The translations under genes and the position numbers were made by a program. Shown here piece by piece: positions 53,141 to 62,688 of a stretch of DNA of 64,000 nt. The notes beneath the pieces are model-generated. The model saw only the letters and a list, made by a program, of their open reading frames with translations. It did no database searches and was not told the DNA's origin. Where the stretch lies: the NCBI RefSeq assembly GCF_000427885.1, contig NZ_ATYW01000022.1, positions 96,173 through 160,172 on the forward strand, in the 5' to 3' direction. How positions within the stretch are numbered: position 1 is the stretch's first letter; every line of letters begins with the position of its first letter. The DNA comes from Glycomyces tenuis DSM 44171. Lineage in GTDB: Bacteria; Actinomycetota; Actinomycetes; Mycobacteriales; Micromonosporaceae.

Positions 53141-53902
53141 TCAGGAGGAGAGGCGGACGCGGAAGGCCTGGGTCTCGTACGGCATCGCGAAGACGTCCCG
53201 GCCGGCGAGCTGCGGGTGGTTCGCGATGAGGTCTTCGATCCCGGCGAGCAGCTCGCGGCGGCGCCGGTCGTCGGCGGTGAGGTAGTAGGAGCGGGACTGG
53301 ACGAGGCGGATGAGGCCGGGGCCGTCGAAGGGCTTCTCGTAGCGGAAGGTCCGGGTCTCCGGCTCGGCGAAGAGCGGACCGAAGTAGTCCGGATCGGCGG
53401 GTCCCCGCGCGGCGATCTCGCCTTTGGAGGAGCCGACGATCTCCGAGAGCGCCGCCACCCACGGGACCGACTCGTCGCGGACGTTCCAGATCGGGGCGAG
53501 CACGCCGCCGGGCCGCAGGACGCGGCGGAGCTCGGGCAGAGCCCGTTCGCGGTCGAACCAGTGGAAGGACTGCCCGGCCGTGATCGCGTCGGCCGAGGCG
53601 TCGGGGAGCGGGAGGGCCTCGGCCTCGCCGCGGTGCCCGGCGGCGAGGCCGAGGCTGGCGGCGATGAGCTTGTCGAGCATCTGCGGGTCGGGTTCGACGG
53701 CGGTGACGCGGTGCCCGGCGGCGATGAGGCCCCTGGTGAGCAGTCCGGTGCCGGCGCCGACGTCGACGACGTCGCGGGGCCGGTCGCCGAGCATCCACTC
53801 GATCGCGTCGGCGGGATAGGAGGGGCGGATGGAATCGTAGAGATCGGCGGCCTGACCGAAGGACCTGGACGGCTCGGTCGGCGATGCGGAGTCGGCGGTC
53901 AT
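53141..53902 (-). CDS. Class I SAM-dependent methyltransferase
   Basis: A 253-residue protein. RSFGQAADLYDSIRPSYP, VVDVGAGTGLLTRGLIAAGH (SAM site, about residues 46-65), VEPDPQML and AGQSFHWFD are the UbiE-like family features. Methyl acceptor unknown. ATG lies 7 nt after TACTGT, a -10-like box, so the mRNA is probably leaderless. It diverges from the RecB-like nuclease gene across 86 bp. Confidence 0.9.
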   Translation of the reverse strand: MTADSASPTEPSRSFGQAADLYDSIRPSYPADAIEWMLGDRPRDVVDVGAGTGLLTRGLIAAGHRVTAVEPDPQMLDKLIAASLGLAAGHRGEAEALPLPDASADAITAGQSFHWFDRERALPELRRVLRPGGVLAPIWNVRDESVPWVAALSEIVGSSKGEIAARGPADPDYFGPLFAEPETRTFRYEKPFDGPGLIRLVQSRSYYLTADDRRRRELLAGIEDLIANHPQLAGRDVFAMPYETQAFRVRLSS

Positions 53903-53988
53903 GAATCAAACAGTACACGCGTTATGTTTCTTGTCTGCGGCGGGACGCCGCCTCGCGGCGCCGAGTGCGCGCGACCTATGCTCGAAAG

Positions 53989-54819
53989 ATGCCGCAGGCC
54001 ACTCGCCCGACCCAGTTGTCGCCCTCGCGCGCCCTCGACTTCCAGCAGTGTCCGCTGCTGTACCGGTTCCGCGCGGTCGACCGGTTGCCCGAGCCGCCCT
54101 CGAAGGCGCAGGTGCAGGGGACGCTGGTCCACTCGGTCCTGGAGCGCCTCTACGAGGTCGAGGCGGGCAGGCGCACCCCCGAGGAGGCGCTGGCCCTGAT
54201 CGAGCCCGAATGGGCGAAGCTCCAGGCCGGCGAGGACGTCTCCGAGCTGTTCAGCGGTCTGGACGACGAGTCGTCGTGGCTGCGGGGCGTGCGGCGCCTG
54301 GTCGAGACCTACTTCAGCATGGAGGACCCGACCCGGCTGGAGCCACACCGCACCGAGTGCCTGGTGACGACCACGCTCGACGACGGCACCCAGCTCAAGG
54401 GCTTCATCGACCGCGCCGACGTCAACGGGGACGGCCTGGTGCGCCTGGTCGACTACAAGACCGGTCGGCGCCCGCCCGAGCGGTACTCCGAGAAGCCGAT
54501 CTTCCAGATGAAGTTCTACGCGCTGGTGTGGTGGCGCACGCGGGGGACGATCCCGAAGCTGCTGCGGCTGATGTACCTCGGCGACGGCCGCTTCCTCGAC
54601 TACTCCCCCACGCAGGACGAGCTCGAGGGCTTCGAGAAGGGCCTCAAGGCGCTGTGGGCGACGATGCGCGAGGCGATCGCCACCGGTCAGTTCCGGCCCC
54701 AGCAGTCGAAGCTGTGCGGCTGGTGCGCCCACCAGAAGCTGTGCCCCGAGTTCGGCGGCGAGCCGCCGAACTATCCGCTGCCGACGGTCCTGCCCGGCCT
54801 GGAGATGCCTCCTACTTGA
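53989..54819 (+). CDS. RecB/Cas4-like PD-(D/E)XK nuclease with Fe-S cluster
   Basis: A 276-residue single-domain nuclease. Cys21 (LDFQQCPLLYRFR) with Cys243, Cys246 and Cys252 (LCGWCAHQKLC) makes the C...C-x2-C-x5-C pattern of 4Fe-4S PD-(D/E)XK nucleases. Active-site residues are in GFIDRADVNGDG and LVDYKTGRRP. In mycobacteria a RecB-like protein sits next to TrmI (established), but here it is 7 kb away. ATG is 6 nt after TATGCT with no Shine-Dalgarno. Confidence 0.92.
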   Translation: MPQATRPTQLSPSRALDFQQCPLLYRFRAVDRLPEPPSKAQVQGTLVHSVLERLYEVEAGRRTPEEALALIEPEWAKLQAGEDVSELFSGLDDESSWLRGVRRLVETYFSMEDPTRLEPHRTECLVTTTLDDGTQLKGFIDRADVNGDGLVRLVDYKTGRRPPERYSEKPIFQMKFYALVWWRTRGTIPKLLRLMYLGDGRFLDYSPTQDELEGFEKGLKALWATMREAIATGQFRPQQSKLCGWCAHQKLCPEFGGEPPNYPLPTVLPGLEMPPT

Positions 54820-54883
54820 GGCGGAGACGGTTGTCGTCCTCGCGTTCGATGAGGACGGGGCGCTGAGCCGATACCGTGGGAAC

Positions 54884-56116
54884 GTGCAAGTCGCCACTCG
54901 ATTCCAACGTCTGCGTCGCTGGCTCCAGCAGCGCCCGCTGCTCGCCGACTCACTGTTCGCGGCGGCCCTGGCCGTCACCTACATCATGTCGTACGGGGTC
55001 GGCACGCAGATCACTCCGGAGCTTCACTTCCGCTGGATCGACGCGGCGCTGCTGGCGGTTCCCTTCTCCCCGATCGCGATCCGGCGCAAATGGCCGTGGG
55101 GCGCCATCCTGCTGTCCCTGGCGATCTTGTTGGCCGCGGTCGTCACCGACCAGTGGATACTGACGGCCGACGCCGGGATCGGCTTCTTCGTCCTGACCTA
55201 CACCGTCGCGGCCCACCTGCCCTTCCATCGCGCGGTCGCGGCCGCCGCGGCCATGTGGTTTCCGGTGCACCTGCTCGTCTACTTCGTCTCGGCCGCCGAC
55301 GCCGCCCCGGCGACCCGCTCGATCCTGGTCCTGCTGAACACGGTCATGGCCGCCACGGTGTTCTGGATCGGATTCGTGATGCGCAACCGGCGGCTGAAGT
55401 TCGAGGAGCTCGCCGACCGGGCCCGCGTCGCGGAGGAGAGCCGGGAGGCGCTCGCGGCGCAGGCCGTGGCCGACGAGCAGCGCCGGATCGCCCGCGAGCT
55501 GCATGACGTGGTGGCCCATCACATCTCGGTCATCGGCGTCATGTCCGAGGGCGCCAAGCGGGTCCTGCGCACGAACCCCGACGCGGCAGAGGAGGCGCTG
55601 GCGACGGTCAACCAGACCGCCCGCACCGCCCTGCGGGAGATGCGCGACATCCTCACCGTGCTGCGCAGCGGCCAGGAGGAGCCCGACAGCGCCGATCTCG
55701 AGCCGCAGCCGACGGTCGACTCGCTGCGGGCGCTGGTCGCGCAGACCAAGGACGCCGGGCTGCCGGTGCGCTACAGCGTCCGCGGCGAGGAGTACCCGCT
55801 GCCGACCGGGGTGAGCCTGGCGGTCTACCGGATCGTGCAGGAGGCGCTGACCAACACGATCAAGCACGCCGGACCGAAGGCGAAGGCGGGCGTCGTGGTC
55901 GACTACGGGCAGGAGGAGTTCCGCGTCTCGATCGGCGACTCCGGCCGGGGGGCGCCGGTGATCACGCACTTCAGCGGCGGGCACGGACTGATCGGCATGC
56001 GCGAGCGCGCCACGCTGTACGGGGGCTCGCTCCAGGCGGGGCCGCAACCGGGCGGAGGCTACCTTGTGGAGGCCAGATTCCCCAAGAACGCCCATCTGCA
56101 GGGAGCGAGTCAATGA
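54884..56116 (+). CDS. Sensor histidine kinase (HisKA_3, NarL-type)
   Basis: A 410-residue kinase with about five transmembrane helices (residues 20-165), a short coiled coil, the phosphoacceptor His207 in IARELHDVVAHHIS, and an ATPase domain: AVYRIVQEALTNTIKHA (N-box), VSIGDSGRGAP and GHGLIGMRERATLYGG (G-boxes). No extracellular sensor domain is seen. GTG lies 6 nt after TACCGT with no Shine-Dalgarno. The partner gene overlaps its stop. Confidence 0.93.
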   Translation: MQVATRFQRLRRWLQQRPLLADSLFAAALAVTYIMSYGVGTQITPELHFRWIDAALLAVPFSPIAIRRKWPWGAILLSLAILLAAVVTDQWILTADAGIGFFVLTYTVAAHLPFHRAVAAAAAMWFPVHLLVYFVSAADAAPATRSILVLLNTVMAATVFWIGFVMRNRRLKFEELADRARVAEESREALAAQAVADEQRRIARELHDVVAHHISVIGVMSEGAKRVLRTNPDAAEEALATVNQTARTALREMRDILTVLRSGQEEPDSADLEPQPTVDSLRALVAQTKDAGLPVRYSVRGEEYPLPTGVSLAVYRIVQEALTNTIKHAGPKAKAGVVVDYGQEEFRVSIGDSGRGAPVITHFSGGHGLIGMRERATLYGGSLQAGPQPGGGYLVEARFPKNAHLQGASQ

Positions 56117-56784
56117 GCGAACGTCCCATCCGACTGCTGCTGGTCGACGACCAGCAGCTGCTGCGCGCCGGATTCAAGATGGTGCTCGGCGCCGAGCCGG
56201 ACATCGACATCGTCGGGGAGGCCTCCGACGGGGTCGAGGCGTTCGAGCTCACGCGGCGCCTGGTGCCCGACGTCGTGCTCATGGACATCCGCATGCCGCG
56301 GCGCGACGGCGTGGCCGCCACATCCGACATCGTCGAGGCGTCACTCAAGACCAGAGTGCTGGTATTGACCACATTCGACCTTGACGAGTACGTGGTCGGG
56401 GCGCTCCGTGCGGGTGCGGCCGGGTTCCTCACCAAGGACGCTCCGGCGGCCGACCTGGTCGAGGCCATCCGCACCGTCCACCGCGGCGGGGCCGTGGTGG
56501 CACCCCACATCCTCTCGACCCTGCTCGGCCGCTTCGCCGAGCACCACCGGCCGGAGAACGACGGGACTCCCGCGGTGCTCGAGGCGCTGACCGCCCGCGA
56601 GCGCGAGGTGCTGATGCTGCTGGCCAAGGGGCTCACCAACGCCGAGATCGCCGACTCCCTCACCGTCGGCGAGACGACCGTCAAGACCCACGTGGGGCAC
56701 CTGCTGACGAAGCTGGGCGTGCGCGACCGGGTCCAGGCGGTCGTGCTGGCCTACGAGAGCGGCCTGGTCAGACCGGGGCAGTAA
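56113..56784 (+). CDS. NarL-family response regulator
   Basis: A 223-residue regulator; receiver phosphorylation site Asp58 in VVLMDIRMPRRDG, and LuxR HTH around LTAREREVLMLLAKGLTNAE. Its ATG overlaps the kinase stop (ATGA), so it forms a pair. A strong terminator follows, and the next ABC exporter operon may be its target, as such pairs often sit beside FtsX-type exporters; no site was identified. Confidence 0.95.
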   Translation: MSERPIRLLLVDDQQLLRAGFKMVLGAEPDIDIVGEASDGVEAFELTRRLVPDVVLMDIRMPRRDGVAATSDIVEASLKTRVLVLTTFDLDEYVVGALRAGAAGFLTKDAPAADLVEAIRTVHRGGAVVAPHILSTLLGRFAEHHRPENDGTPAVLEALTAREREVLMLLAKGLTNAEIADSLTVGETTVKTHVGHLLTKLGVRDRVQAVVLAYESGLVRPGQ

Positions 56785-56801
56785 GGGATCCGGGGTTCCT
56801 C

Positions 56802-56840
56802 GCCGGTGCGCCGCTCGCCGAGCGGCGCACCGGCTTTTCC
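56802..56840 (+). terminator. Terminator after the two-component pair
   Basis: GCCGGTGCGCCGCT and AGCGGCGCACCGGC form a perfect 14-bp stem with a CGCCG loop, then TTTTCC. Confidence 0.9.
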
Positions 56841-56993
56841 GATTGCCGCCCTTCGGCCTCGTCCGACGGGTCGTACTCGGGTACCCCTGCCTCCGACTCA
56901 GGTCGGAGAACAAGACCGTTCTCAAAGCGGATGCACGGGTTCGGCCGGTCCCATAGGGTCGAGCCATGATCAGATGAGTACCACGATGCTATT

Positions 56994-57013
56994 TGACATC
57001 ATGTATGATGTCA
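56994..57013. promoter_or_regulatory. Perfect 20-bp operator upstream of ABC exporter
   Basis: TGACATCA-TGTA-TGATGTCA has 8-bp arms and a 4-bp centre. It overlaps TTGACA (56993-56998) and the -10-like TATGAT (57004-57009) and TAATCT (57014-57019), so a repressor bound here would block transcription of the exporter. Confidence 0.7.
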
Positions 57014-57085
57014 TAATCTGATGCATCGATGTCACTTAACTTCATCCTACGGAACACCGCCACCATCATCGAAAGAGAGAGCGTC

Positions 57086-57859
57086 GTGTCCACCGCATCC
57101 CCTGTCAAGACCACCGCCGTCTCAGCCCAAGGCGTCTGGAAAGCCTACGGTTCGGGCGAGGCGCAGGTCGTCGCGCTCCGCGACGTCTCAGTCGAGTTCA
57201 GCTCCGGCGCGTTCACCGCCATCATGGGCCCCTCGGGCTCGGGCAAGTCGACGCTCATGCACTGCCTGGCCGGCCTCGACACCACCGACCGCGGCACCGT
57301 CGCCATCGGCGGCACCACCATCACCGGCCTGGGCGACAAGGCCCTCACCAAGCTCCGCCGCGACAAGATCGGCTTCATCTTCCAGCAGTTCAACCTGCTG
57401 CCGACGCTGACGGCCGAGGAGAACATCACGCTCCCGGCGGCCATCGCCGGCACCAAGGCCGACCCGGAGTGGCTGCGCCGCATCATCGACGTGCTGAACC
57501 TGCGTGACCGGCTCGGCCACAAGCCGACCGAGCTGTCCGGCGGCCAGCAGCAGCGCGTCGCCTGCGCCCGCGCCCTGGCCTCCCGGCCCGAGGTCGTCTT
57601 CGCCGACGAGCCCACCGGCAACCTCGACACGCGGTCGAGCGCCGAGGTGCTGCGCTTCCTGCGCACCAGCGTCGACGACTTCGGTCAGACGATCGTCATG
57701 GTCACCCACGACCCGAATGCCGCCGCCTACGCCGACCGCGTCGTCTTCCTGGCCGACGGCCAGATCGTCGACGACCTTCCCGCGCCCACCGCGGACGCCG
57801 TCATCGACAAGATGCGCGGCTTCGAGAAGCTCGCCTACGACCTGGGCGGGATCGCCTGA
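57086..57859 (+). CDS. ABC exporter ATP-binding protein (MacB/LolD type)
   Basis: A 257-residue ATPase. Walker [10 protein letters not shown] near residue 47, Q-loop FIFQQFNLLPT, signature [15 protein letters not shown], Walker B VVFADEPTGNLDTRS and switch VTHDP. GTG at 57086 is preferred, with AGAGAGA upstream; an ATG at 57029 would start within the operator-distal leader and add 19 residues. The permease gene starts 2 nt after its stop. Confidence 0.93.
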   Translation: MSTASPVKTTAVSAQGVWKAYGSGEAQVVALRDVSVEFSSGAFTAIMGPSGSGKSTLMHCLAGLDTTDRGTVAIGGTTITGLGDKALTKLRRDKIGFIFQQFNLLPTLTAEENITLPAAIAGTKADPEWLRRIIDVLNLRDRLGHKPTELSGGQQQRVACARALASRPEVVFADEPTGNLDTRSSAEVLRFLRTSVDDFGQTIVMVTHDPNAAAYADRVVFLADGQIVDDLPAPTADAVIDKMRGFEKLAYDLGGIA

Positions 57860-57861
57860 CC

Positions 57862-60402
57862 ATGCTGCGCGCCACCCTCAAGGGCATGGCCGCCCGCAAG
57901 GCCCGCCTCGCCCTCACCAGCCTGGCCGTCGTGCTCGGATCGGCGTTCATCGCCGCCGCGCTGGTGCTCACCGCCTCGATCGAGGCCACGGTCAACGATC
58001 TCAGCGGGGACTCCTACGACGGCGTCGACGTCCTCGTCCAGCCTCTCGAACCCGAGACCCGCGGCGAGCGGCTGGTGCGCGAGGGCGTCACGGCCGAGAC
58101 GCTCGCGGCCGTCGAAGACGTCGACGGCGTCGCCTCGACCAGCACCACCGTCTCGTGGATGATCAACGCCATCGGCGAGAACGGGAAGATCGTCGGCGCC
58201 CTCGCCCCGACCATGGCCGTCAACTGGAGCGACGAATCGGCCGCCCGGGAGCTGCGCGAAGGCCGCGAGCCGTCCGCCGACGGCGAGGTCGCCGTCTCGG
58301 CCAAGTTCGTCACCGACTCCGGGCTCGGCCTCGGCGACACCGTCACCGCCTACTCCCTGACCACCGACCAGACCGAATACGAGATCGTCGGCGTCTACGG
58401 CTACGCGGGCGGGCGCGACTCGAACAACGGCAACACCGAGCTGGCCTTCACCACCGCCGAGGCCCAACGGCTCGTCTTCGAGGGCCAGGACGTGTACTCC
58501 GCGGTCGCCGTCCACGCCGCCGTCGGCGTCGACGCCGACGAGCTCCTCGCCGAGGTGGAAGCCGTCGTCGGCGCCGAAGCCCAGGTGATCACCAAGGCCG
58601 AGTACGACGAGGAGACCAGTGCCGAGACCGCCGAGGCGACGAGCCTCATCGGGAACTTCCTGCTCGGCTTCGGCGGGGTCGCCGTGTTCGTCTCGGTCTT
58701 CCTCATCGCCAACACGTTCACGATCGTGATCGCCGGACGCCTCAAGGAGATCGCGATGATGCGGGCCATCGGCGCCGGGCGCGACCAGATCGTCCGCTCC
58801 GTGCTGACCGAGGCGCTCGTCCTAGGGTCGATCGGCGCCGTCGTCGGCACCGCGGTCGGCATCGGCGGCGGCGCCGCGCTGACCAGCGCGGCCTCGAACT
58901 TCATGCTCGACACCGCCGATGTCGCCGTGTCGGTGCCGATCACCGCCGTCATCGCCGCGCTCGCGGTCGGCATCGGCGTGACGATCCTGTCGGCACTCGT
59001 CCCGGCCGTCCGGGCCTCGCGGATCCCGCCGGTGGAGGCGATGCGCGAGGCGGCCAAGGCGGACAAGCCGATCACCGGCCTCACCGTCACCGGCGCGGTC
59101 CTCACGCTCATCGGTGCGGCGCTGATCGCCCTCGGCCTCACCGAGAACCTCGGCGAGCAGAACCTGCTGGGCGCGGGCGTCGGGGCCGGGCTGGTCTTCA
59201 TCGGGGTGACGCTCCTGACCGCGTGGCTCGCGCGGCCGCTCGTGGCGGCCCTGGGCCTGCTGTGGTCGGGGTCGTTCGCGGGCAGGCTCGGACGGCGCAA
59301 CGCGGCCCGCAACCCGCGGCGCACGGCCGTCACCGCCGCCGCGCTCATGATCGGCGTGGCCCTGGTGACCGCGACGGCCACGCTGCTGACGAGCGTCAAG
59401 GCGAGCCTGTCCCAGGTCTATGAGGACACCGTGGCGGCCGAGCTGTTCGTGACCGGGCCGGTGACCTCGGCGGTCCCCGCCTCGTTCGACCCGGCGCTCA
59501 TGGACGAGATCCGAGGCGTCGACGGCGTCGAGGCCGCCGCCGAGCTGTACTACGACGTCGCCGACATCGACGGCACCGAGCAGCGGGTCAACGCTTCCAC
59601 CGATCTCACCGGCGTCGTCGAGCTGTTCGGCGGCGAAGTCGCCGAGGGATCGATCGCGGATCTCGCCGGCGACGAGATCGCCATGAACGCGACGGCCGCG
59701 TCATCGGTCGGCGTCGCGGTGGGCGATACGGTCGCCGTGACGTTCAGCCGCGGCACCGAGGCGCACGAGTTCACGGTCGCGGCGATCCTGGAGGACAACG
59801 AGAACACCGACGGCTGGTACGTCTCCCCGGCCTACGCCGAGGAGTTCTACACGCCGAAGCCGACGACGGCGCTGGTCGACGTGGTCGACGGCGGCGACGT
59901 CGACGCGGTCGCCTCGGAGGTGGAGACGATCCTCGCCGACGAGCCGACGGTGAGCGTCCAGAACCACGAGGAGTTCACCGCGCAGGTGACGGTGTTCTAC
60001 GACTTCGCGATCATCGCGATCCAGCTGCTGCTGGGCCTGGCGATGGTGGTGGCGGTCATCGGGGTGATCAACACGCTGGTCCTGTCGGTCCTCGAACGCA
60101 CCAGGGAGCTGGGCATGCTCCGCGCGATCGGCATGACCAGGGGCCAGACGACCAGGATGGTCACCGTCGAGAGCGTCACGATCGCCCTGTTCGGCGCGCT
60201 GCTGGGCATCGGCGTCGGCCTGGGCCTGGGCTGGGCGCTCCAGCAGGCGCTCGCCGAGACCGGAGTGGACGTCTTCGCGGTGCCGACGTGGCTGATCATC
60301 GGCTACCTCGCGGCGGCCGTGCTCGTGGGCCTGCTGGCGGCCATCGCTCCGGCGGTGCGGGCCTCCAAGGTCGACATCCTTGGCGCGATCGCCTACGACT
60401 AG
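57862..60402 (+). CDS. ABC exporter permease with two FtsX domains
   Basis: An 846-residue MacB/YvcR-type protein: an N-terminal helix, an extracytoplasmic domain (residues 45-255), three helices (FtsX domain 1, about 260-400), a second N-terminal-like helix and extracytoplasmic domain (about 475-715) and FtsX domain 2 (about 720-840; ERTRELGMLRAIGMTRGQTT). The two halves look like an internal duplication. Substrate unknown; such transporters often confer peptide or antibiotic resistance. Confidence 0.93.
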   Translation: MLRATLKGMAARKARLALTSLAVVLGSAFIAAALVLTASIEATVNDLSGDSYDGVDVLVQPLEPETRGERLVREGVTAETLAAVEDVDGVASTSTTVSWMINAIGENGKIVGALAPTMAVNWSDESAARELREGREPSADGEVAVSAKFVTDSGLGLGDTVTAYSLTTDQTEYEIVGVYGYAGGRDSNNGNTELAFTTAEAQRLVFEGQDVYSAVAVHAAVGVDADELLAEVEAVVGAEAQVITKAEYDEETSAETAEATSLIGNFLLGFGGVAVFVSVFLIANTFTIVIAGRLKEIAMMRAIGAGRDQIVRSVLTEALVLGSIGAVVGTAVGIGGGAALTSAASNFMLDTADVAVSVPITAVIAALAVGIGVTILSALVPAVRASRIPPVEAMREAAKADKPITGLTVTGAVLTLIGAALIALGLTENLGEQNLLGAGVGAGLVFIGVTLLTAWLARPLVAALGLLWSGSFAGRLGRRNAARNPRRTAVTAAALMIGVALVTATATLLTSVKASLSQVYEDTVAAELFVTGPVTSAVPASFDPALMDEIRGVDGVEAAAELYYDVADIDGTEQRVNASTDLTGVVELFGGEVAEGSIADLAGDEIAMNATAASSVGVAVGDTVAVTFSRGTEAHEFTVAAILEDNENTDGWYVSPAYAEEFYTPKPTTALVDVVDGGDVDAVASEVETILADEPTVSVQNHEEFTAQVTVFYDFAIIAIQLLLGLAMVVAVIGVINTLVLSVLERTRELGMLRAIGMTRGQTTRMVTVESVTIALFGALLGIGVGLGLGWALQQALAETGVDVFAVPTWLIIGYLAAAVLVGLLAAIAPAVRASKVDILGAIAYD

Positions 60403-60417
60403 GGGGACCGGGGAAGG

Positions 60418-60449
60418 CGGAGGGGCGGCCCGGCCGGGCCGCCCCTCCG
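60418..60449. terminator. Bidirectional terminator
   Basis: The 32 bases form a perfect palindrome (CGGAGGGGCGGCCCGG and its complement), between the convergent exporter and sugar-transporter genes. Confidence 0.85.
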
Positions 60450-60456
60450 CGTCGCG

Positions 60457-61908
60457 TCAGGAGGACGGTTTCTCCGCGCCGAGCGCTTCGAGCCGTTCCA
60501 TGTCCTCGAGCTCGACGTTCTTGGTCTCGGGGACCGCTCGGTACACGAAGAGGATCGATATCAGCGCGAACAGCGCGTAGAGCCCGTACGCCAGGCCGAG
60601 GCCGGCCTCGGCGAGCTCGGGGAAGGTGGTCGTGATGAGCCAGTTCGATATCCACTGCGCGGCCGCCGCCACGCCCAGTGCCGAGGCGCGGATCCGGTTG
60701 GGGAACATCTCCCCCAGCAGCACCCACACCACCGGGCCCCAGGTGAAGGCGAAGCCGAACACGTACAGGTTCGCGGCGATGAGCGCCAGGACGCCGGCGC
60801 TGTCGCTCAGGAGCGGGCCGCCCTCGGCGTCGCGCGGCGCGGTGGCGAAGATGATGGACATCGTGCCGAGCGTGATGAGCATGACCGTCGAGCCCCAGAG
60901 CAGGAGCTTTTTGCGGCCGAGCCGGTCGATCAGCACGATGGCGAGGATGGTGCCGGCGATGTTGACGGCCGAGTTGAGGACGCTGGTGCCGAAGGCGTTG
61001 TTCTCGCTGAAGCCGACCGACCGCCACAGGCTCGTGGAGTAGTAGAAGATGACGTTGATGCCGACGAACTGCTGGAACATCGACAGCAGGATGCCGATCC
61101 ACACGATCGGCAAGAGACCGAACTTCGGTCCCCGCACATCGGAGAACCGGAGGGGCTTGTCGGAGTGCAGGGACTCCTCGATCTCGTGGACGCGGTGGTC
61201 GACGTCTCCGCCGACGTACTTCCTCAGGACGGCCTTGGCCGTCTTGGTCTGATGCTTGGCGACGAGGTACCGCGGGGATTCGGGAATCTGCAAGGCGACG
61301 ATGAAGTAGGCGAACGCGGGGATCGCTTCGGCGGCGAACATCCACCGCCACGCGGTGCCGCCCCAGGGGGCCGCCTCACTGGCGCCTCCCGAGATGTCCT
61401 GGAGGATGTAGTTCACCACCAGCGAGGTGAAGATGCCGAGCACGATCGCGAACTGCTGCAACGAACCGAGCCGTCCACGCAGATGCGCGGGAGCCATCTC
61501 GGCGATATAGGCGGGCGCGATGACGCTCGCCGCGCCGACGGCGAGGCCGCCGAGCACGCGCCACACGGTCAGGTCGAAGGGGCCGACCGCCATGGCGCTG
61601 CCGAGCGCGGAGACGAAGAAGAAGCCCGCGGCCAGCATCATGACCCTGACCCGTCCGAAGCGGTCCGCGAGCGCCCCGCCGAACCAGGCGCCGACCGCGC
61701 AGCCGAGCAGCGCCGAGGAGACGACGAAGCCGATCGCGATCGAGGAGATCCCGAACTGGGTCTGGAGGGCGTCCACGGCGCCGTTGATGACGGCGGTGTC
61801 GTATCCGAACAGGAACCCGCCGAGAGCCGCCGCGACAGAGACGAAGATGACGGCCCGGGAGCCCGTGTCGGCGTCGCCGTTCAGCAGAGGTTCCTTGTCC
61901 GCTTCCAT
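60457..61908 (-). CDS. Sugar porter family MFS transporter
   Basis: A 483-residue protein with 12 predicted transmembrane helices. Family motifs: GYDTAVINGA (helix 1), DRFGRVRVM (loop 2-3), PESPRYLV (after helix 6), DRLGRKKLL (loop 8-9) and PETKN at the C-terminus. It is a proton-sugar symporter or facilitator; the sugar is not evident. ATG with GGGGAGAAGG upstream. Confidence 0.95.
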   Translation of the reverse strand: MEADKEPLLNGDADTGSRAVIFVSVAAALGGFLFGYDTAVINGAVDALQTQFGISSIAIGFVVSSALLGCAVGAWFGGALADRFGRVRVMMLAAGFFFVSALGSAMAVGPFDLTVWRVLGGLAVGAASVIAPAYIAEMAPAHLRGRLGSLQQFAIVLGIFTSLVVNYILQDISGGASEAAPWGGTAWRWMFAAEAIPAFAYFIVALQIPESPRYLVAKHQTKTAKAVLRKYVGGDVDHRVHEIEESLHSDKPLRFSDVRGPKFGLLPIVWIGILLSMFQQFVGINVIFYYSTSLWRSVGFSENNAFGTSVLNSAVNIAGTILAIVLIDRLGRKKLLLWGSTVMLITLGTMSIIFATAPRDAEGGPLLSDSAGVLALIAANLYVFGFAFTWGPVVWVLLGEMFPNRIRASALGVAAAAQWISNWLITTTFPELAEAGLGLAYGLYALFALISILFVYRAVPETKNVELEDMERLEALGAEKPSS

Positions 61909-62059
61909 ACCTTCTCCCCTACCCGACCGAACGAAACCGCAGGTGCGCAGATCGTAAGCCTGTATTGCATTGGTACGTCACCGAATGGCGCAAACACTCG
62001 ATATGCGGAGAAGGTTGTCCCGTACGACGTTCGCCAAACCCGAGGCGGGCGCGGGTTTC

Positions 62060-62581
62060 TCAGGAGCAGTGCTCGTCGATTTCGACATCAAGGGCGCGAA
62101 GGATTCTCGCTACTGCTATGTAGGCGGCGCCGGCGACGGTGAGCTCGGCCTGCTCGGCGGGGCTGAAGTGTGCGGCGAGCGCTTCGTCGTCGCGTTCGAC
62201 GCCGGCGCCGAGGTGTTCGGCGTACCCGAGCACCGCCTGCTCGACCGGCGTGAAGCAGTCGGCTTCCCGCCAGTGCTCGAGCCGGTCGAGCTGCTCTTGG
62301 CGCACGCCTGCGGCCAGGGCCATCGGCAGGTGGTGGGCGAGCTCGTAGGCCGACCGTTCGAGCTGGGCGATCCTGCAGATGAGCAGCTCTCGCAGCGCGC
62401 GTGGCACCTCGGACTCGTAGCGGACGGCATGGATGAGGTCGAGCATCGGTGCGAGCATCGCGGGGGCGTGCGCGAGCGAGCGGTGCAGGTTGATCGGATC
62501 GCGGTCGACGGCCCGCAGCCGCCGCAGAGCGGACTCGGGCAGCGGGACGGACGGGAGGCGAGCGATTGATTCACTGTTCAC
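62060..62581 (-). CDS. Carboxymuconolactone decarboxylase-like (AhpD-fold) protein
   Basis: A 173-residue helical protein. HRSLAHAPAMLAPMLDLIHA and RELLICRIAQLERSAYELAHH are the fold's conserved segments. The CxxC of AhpD peroxidases is missing (only one Cys in the site), so this is not a thiol peroxidase of that type. GTG start; a promoter is not clear. Function unknown. Confidence 0.85.
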   Translation of the reverse strand: MNSESIARLPSVPLPESALRRLRAVDRDPINLHRSLAHAPAMLAPMLDLIHAVRYESEVPRALRELLICRIAQLERSAYELAHHLPMALAAGVRQEQLDRLEHWREADCFTPVEQAVLGYAEHLGAGVERDDEALAAHFSPAEQAELTVAGAAYIAVARILRALDVEIDEHCS

Positions 62582-62688
62582 TAATGTGACCTGTCTAACT
62601 TGTGATGCGGATTACGAGCTATGCATCGATGTGCGACAATCCTTGTAAGGACAAACCCGTCCACCGAGCCTGCAACGGAGGAGGCCAA

